64,000 nucleotides of DNA from Toxonevra muliebris. Its lineage: Eukaryota > Arthropoda > Insecta > Diptera > Pallopteridae. Location: positions 63,314,079 to 63,378,078 of the forward strand of contig OY829327.1 of the NCBI GenBank assembly GCA_963691655.1, read 5' to 3'. The position numbers and the translations under genes are program-made. Below the pieces are notes generated by a model. The model saw nothing but the letters and a program-made list of their open reading frames with translations, was not told where the DNA came from and searched no databases. Below, piece by piece: positions 52,301-58,300 of this stretch. How positions within the stretch are numbered: the stretch's first letter is position 1; each line of letters starts with the position of its first letter.

Positions 52301-55300
52301 GCTACAAACACCCAAAAGGACGAAATGGCAAATATTTTAACAATTAATTGAACAGTAAGCAAACAAGATATGTGCATTTTAACCATAATGCGAAATTTTT
52401 TGTAAAAAAAAGAAAAGCATTTAAAAGTAACCAGTTTTGAAAGTGTTCATGCTTCAGTTGTGCCCGACCTGTATATAGATATCACCATTAAATTACTTAC
52501 ATCCATAAAAATGATGATCGTATGATCATGTAATTAAACTTATTGATAGATGTTATTATGACCATAGTCCATGCCAAAAATTATCATGATCGGTTTACTG
52601 AAATATCTACTGCCACATGTGAAATTTAAATAATTCGAAACGCTTGCAACAATTTACAAATTAAATAGAGGTTATATTAAGTTTTCGATAAAAATTACTC
52701 TAAATACCAACTGTGGGGATTAATTTTCATAAATAGATTTTTTAAAACAATTTTTTAATGAGATTAAGAAAAAAATAACACACTTTTTTAGCATTGAAAA
52801 TGTTCAGTCCTTGGGAAACTAACTAGAGAATCATTATTTTTATGAAACAAATTAATTATGTTGACTTTGTTTTTTTTTTAGAACCTGAGTTATTTGAGGA
52901 CGACCTATTTGGCGAACCACCATTACATACGAATGCCGGCAAAGTGGATATTGTTCCGATCGCACCAGAAGAATCTGATGACGGGTTAGACCATTTTGAT
53001 GATCGCGCTCCATCGCCGGAATCAAGTTGCCGTGATTCTCCTTTACCTAATGAGAATGAAGGTAACAAAAAATAGTTTCGTGTTTCCCTTATTAATTAAG
53101 ATTTATGAAAATAGACGAAAACCAGCTAAAAGAAATTTGTGAAGTTATTGGAGCCGAGAAAGCTGAAGAAACACCTTTGGATCAATCAGTTGCATTGAAA
53201 AACGATGAACGAGACGAAAGAGACGAAAATTTTGCACTTGCGCCAATAGATGCATCGGCTTATAAAGGAATAACTAAGTCTAAACGAAAGAGGAAGTTAA
53301 TTGTGGATGAAATTAAAAATATTTCTGGAGAAGAAATGAAAGCTCAATTAGCTAATACTTCTGATATAGTAACCACATTAGATCTAGCGCCTCCAACGAA
53401 GAGGTGGTGAATTATTACACGATGTTTTTGCTTCATACCAAATTATTTATTGTGATATCTTTTTAGGTTGATGTTTTGGAAAGAAACAGGTGGCGTGGAA
53501 AGATTATTTTCATTGCCATCTAGATCTATTCCTGCTCGAGCTTTGTTTGCAAATTATCAGCGGCATCTTTTGTCTCATTTCACACAACTTGAAGATTTCT
53601 CTTGTCTTGGCCCATCTGATCTTTTAGCATTAGAGAATATCCAAAATGAAAACGATTCTCCTTCAATCATTCACAACAAAAGAGGACGCAAACGGAAGCT
53701 CGATATATTACCACCTACGCTGCAGAATATTATTGAAAATGTTGCTGATACTACTTCTCAAAGTTTGGCTCCACCCGAAGCCATTCGAGAGCCAGATAAT
53801 TCTATTGCGTTATCTCGTGTATCTTTGGAAATCGGGGATACTGCCCATAACAGTCTAATACCAACAGTCGAAGGAACTATGTTTGAATCAATTCGAAGTC
53901 CTGGTGCTATGTTTTCTATAAATGATATAAATGGTATAGATCATTTAACATCACTTAATGACATTCCATTGACCCCAGGAAATGTTCATCATGGCATTGA
54001 TGGCGCTGATGATTTTAATCAAGGAGATTTAACTCCGGCAGAATTGAACCACGGACAACTTACACCTCATCATTCAGGAATTGAATCAATTGAATCCATA
54101 CCAAATCTCCCAGCTGATCAGATTTCATCTATATTAAATGAAGCGGAAAATATGCCTAGTAACGCAGAGCTAACCCAAATAACCAACGCAAACCGATCGT
54201 GTGAAATAGCATCAGATTGGAATGATTATGAATTCCCATCTTCAATAGGAATACAGGTAATATATTTTATAATCATAAGGGGAAATCTCACGAGGTGGGG
54301 ACTTTTATTTGAACAAAAATTTATTCGCAAAGCTGAATCAAATTTTTTTCTTTTACTATGCATTATCATTTTTTATCCTATTAGAAGCACCCAGATAACC
54401 GGAGATTCCATGTTTCAATGAGTGTTAGCAGAGGAAAAATTTAACCGTTGTAGGGAAATCGATCAAGTTTTGGAGGACCGTTTCTACAGACCCGTACACA
54501 TTTGGGTTGAAAAAAACTCACGTACACGCGTGCAAAAAAAAAAAAAACACCCCTACATACACATTATCCATCCTCTGCGTGAAATTTGGAGATGAGCGTT
54601 AGATGGCTTATTTGCTCCATACATTTTGCTAAAGTATTTCAGATCTTCCTTGCGACAGCCGAATATGAAAATAGGGTGCTAAAAGCCAAACAAAATGAAA
54701 AAAAAAAAATTTAATTTGCGAAAACTGGATGCGCTACTCCGAAAAGCGTGATTTAAAAGGATGTTTTAGAATGGGTTTGGAATCTTGTATGGAAAAAATA
54801 TTTATTTTGCACATAAAAGAATTTCAGATATCTAGCCCTATGTGAAATAGGTCACTTAAGCGAATGGCGTACCCAGTTTTTTGATGCAACTGAAAATAAG
54901 ACACTCCTAGCACCTAAAGTGGCCATAAGCCATCTAATGAGCATTTTTTAAACATATATGTTGGGACCGAAGCCCGAAATTACGGAAGAGTATACATATT
55001 TTTTTTGCTCTGATTAAGTGAGCACACCGAAAAAACATTCTTGCCGGAGGAGCAACGCTCGTGTAGAACCTTCTTCCTAGACGGATTTCATGGATACAGT
55101 TGTTGGCACTCTATTCTACCTTTACGCTTTCCTGACCTGAAGTTTCATTGATAAATCTGTGCATAGCATCTGTGACAGCATAAGTCAGTTTTTTGAATTT
55201 TACAGGAGAGCACTTCAAAGATTCAAATGTTAATAGAAATCACTTTGAGTTATGCTATTTTTCTTTTAATATCTCGTAAACCACTGAACAGATATTCAGA

Positions 55301-58300
55301 AAATTTTGACACAATATGAAATCACATATGAAAATTTCAATTATAATAATAACTCGAATTCGGCAAAACTCGAGTTGAGTTGTTATGCCTTGTGACCACA
55401 GAAATATTTCATATCGGCTGTCTCATTCTGTTCAATCAACGAGTAGTACAAGAGCAATCGTGAGTTTTCAATATCAGGCAAAATTGCGGTGACGAAAGTA
55501 AATAACACCGTATCTCGCGTGTGAGTACTGCTTAATATTCTAGCTTAACCCTTACAAGCACGGTGGAATATTTAATATACCACCTAGATCATCATAATTT
55601 CGAGTAGTTCTTTCTCGTTTTTTGTGGGTCTTTTTGTGATGTTACTAAAGCAACATATTAGAGAATCGGAAATTGCACGCCGTTATTTTAAGATTCTAGT
55701 GAATATTAATAAAAATTGGGCTTAAAATTAAAGATGGTGGATCTAATATAGCGAACTAAATTCGTACATTTCTGTAACAATCAGATGTAATTTTACGAAT
55801 TTAGTCCACCATATTGGGTCTGCTGTAGTAAATTTTCAGAATCTGATAACAGCTCCAAAATCAGCGACCCCTTCATACGAATTTCTATTGCAATTAGAGC
55901 TAATTTTGCAAATTCGGTCCGCCTTTGTATTGTATTCCTGATAAATCTGATAACAGATCCGTGATCAGCGACCCCAAAAACCCGCAATCATGTGAAAATA
56001 CAGTCATCAGAAAAATGTGTGCTTCAAAGGGTTAATGGAGAAAAATTTTTATGCTAGAGATTCTGGAAAGAATTGAGCCATTTCAACGTCGGTTTTTGCT
56101 AAAAAAAACATATTCTCTAATATTTAATATCTGTGATTAATATTGACAAACACGAGAGGACGGGTATTTTACTTGATAAAGGTTCTATTATAAACACGAG
56201 ATCTCGATACGCGATTTGTCCCTATATGCACTAAATAAGAACTTGATACATTTGCATGTATTAGATGTCCTTTTTAAAATTATTTTTGGAGATTCTCTTA
56301 TCCAACTTTCAGAGAATTTTACAATGCATGGATTAAATAAGGCATCTAATATGTAAACTATTCATCGCGACGATACCGCCCTAACTTGGTTAAGTTGTTT
56401 AGATATATGATTGATCAGCAAACTTATCAAGAAATTCTGTTGAAATCATAAAATTTTGTGTTTTTTAATACCAAAGATTAACGCTCTATTAATGTTCAAA
56501 TTTATTTTAACAAATTATTTTCCACATATTTTAGAATCCTTCTGATGAACAGATGGAAAATGAAACCGACGAGCAATTTGAAGAAAGAGTTTTAAACAAA
56601 CGAGCTGCACAATTGTTTTTTGCTGTAAAATCCCATATGGTGAAACAAGAGTGTCTGTATTTATCCGAATTAACAATAAGGAATTCTAGAAAACAGGTAA
56701 GTCTAGTTTGTATATATTAAAACCGAAACTTCTGATTTCATACCATATGCCGAGTTATAATGAAATCACTTGCGGAAAACGAGACCAAAAGTGAATGTGT
56801 TGCAATACATTATCCAGCATACCTTAAATCAGACTATCACGAACAACTTATTTAAAAATTCCTCGAGTCTGTATCGAATTCCTATCATCAGCGATAATAT
56901 AAGTATTGTAAAATAATAAATGTGTTTAGAGATTATGAAAATGAAGTCCAGTTCATTTCACATAGTTGGTTTTACCATATGTCTTAATTTGCTTGATTGA
57001 TTTTATCAGGTTTAATAAACGTTTGTCAAATTGACAAAGTCACAACCAGTGCATATAGGACAGGCAAATCTTTCGGACGTTTCGGAGTCCGCCACGATTT
57101 TTCATCAATTAGTGATGGTTCTTATTACTAATCCAACACACCACTTATAAGCTACTTAATATCTGAAGTTGTAACCCAGGATTAAAAGGTTATTGACAAA
57201 TACCTCCCACAATTATTCTCTATATTTAATTTTCTTTTGACAATTGTTCATTAAGCTTGATAAAATCAGTCAAAAAACTGTTTAATTAATTTTTGGTCAT
57301 ACATAATTATACATACATACATAATGCTTTTTTTTAATTATATTAGCATAAAATTTCAAATCGGTTCGGCCTATTATGGGATATCAGCTTTTGAAGCTTT
57401 TTGAACGTAGCATCGTTGTAAAAAACATTTCTTAAGCGGAAGTAAATCATAAATGAGAAAGAGCTGAAATATGTAATAAAATTTCGCAGATTCATGCAAT
57501 GAATTGCACTTTGCACCAGACATTCTGCGGGCGCAATGATTCCAATTTAGGATGAAATGAAGATAGGCCAATATAGTGAAATCTCCAAAGCTTTGGCATT
57601 CTCAGGTCAATTTTTTTATGACCTTATATATATTTTCTTTATCAGTATATTTTATTTGTTTTTCTTCGCTTTGTTTTTGAGGTATATGAGGCATTTTATG
57701 TGAAGCGGACAACGTAAAAAATTGTGAAGTTCTGAAATTCGGCCTAATTGAACTTCTTGAAAATATGAATGTGGACACACAATTTTACAACAAAATATTG
57801 AACATGGTAATATAAATAGGTAATTTACTGTTCTTTTCAATTATGGAATTAGACCGGAAATTAAAATTTTTTTATGCACCAAACTGGAAGTAAAAGTTTA
57901 AAAACGGAATTTAAATAACTTCGACCATTTAAAAAAAAAAATATTATTTTTTAAAATTTAGCTTAAAGTATTTAAATGATGTCCTTGAAATTTCAAAATG
58001 GGATCTACATTAGTTTAGGAGATACATGAATTAAATACATAGCTACCACGCTCAGTGCGACACCTATGTATCTATCTCCTAAACTAATGTAGAATTTTTT
58101 TGTTGTTGTCCGCTTCACATGAAATGCCTCTATATTGTTAGTTTTCGATTTGTCAACATGTCATTATTGGCCATTCATCGTGTCCTTAAAATTTGTAGGT
58201 CAATGTATATCATATTAAATATAATTTAATTACGTGTCTAATGCTGCCAAGTTTGTTCAAATCGGACTATAAATGACTTAAAAAAGCTGAAAGTTAAATT

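Noticed and set aside
53646..53858. + strand ORF overlapping vtd exon 6
   Set aside because: Shadow frame inside a secure coding exon.
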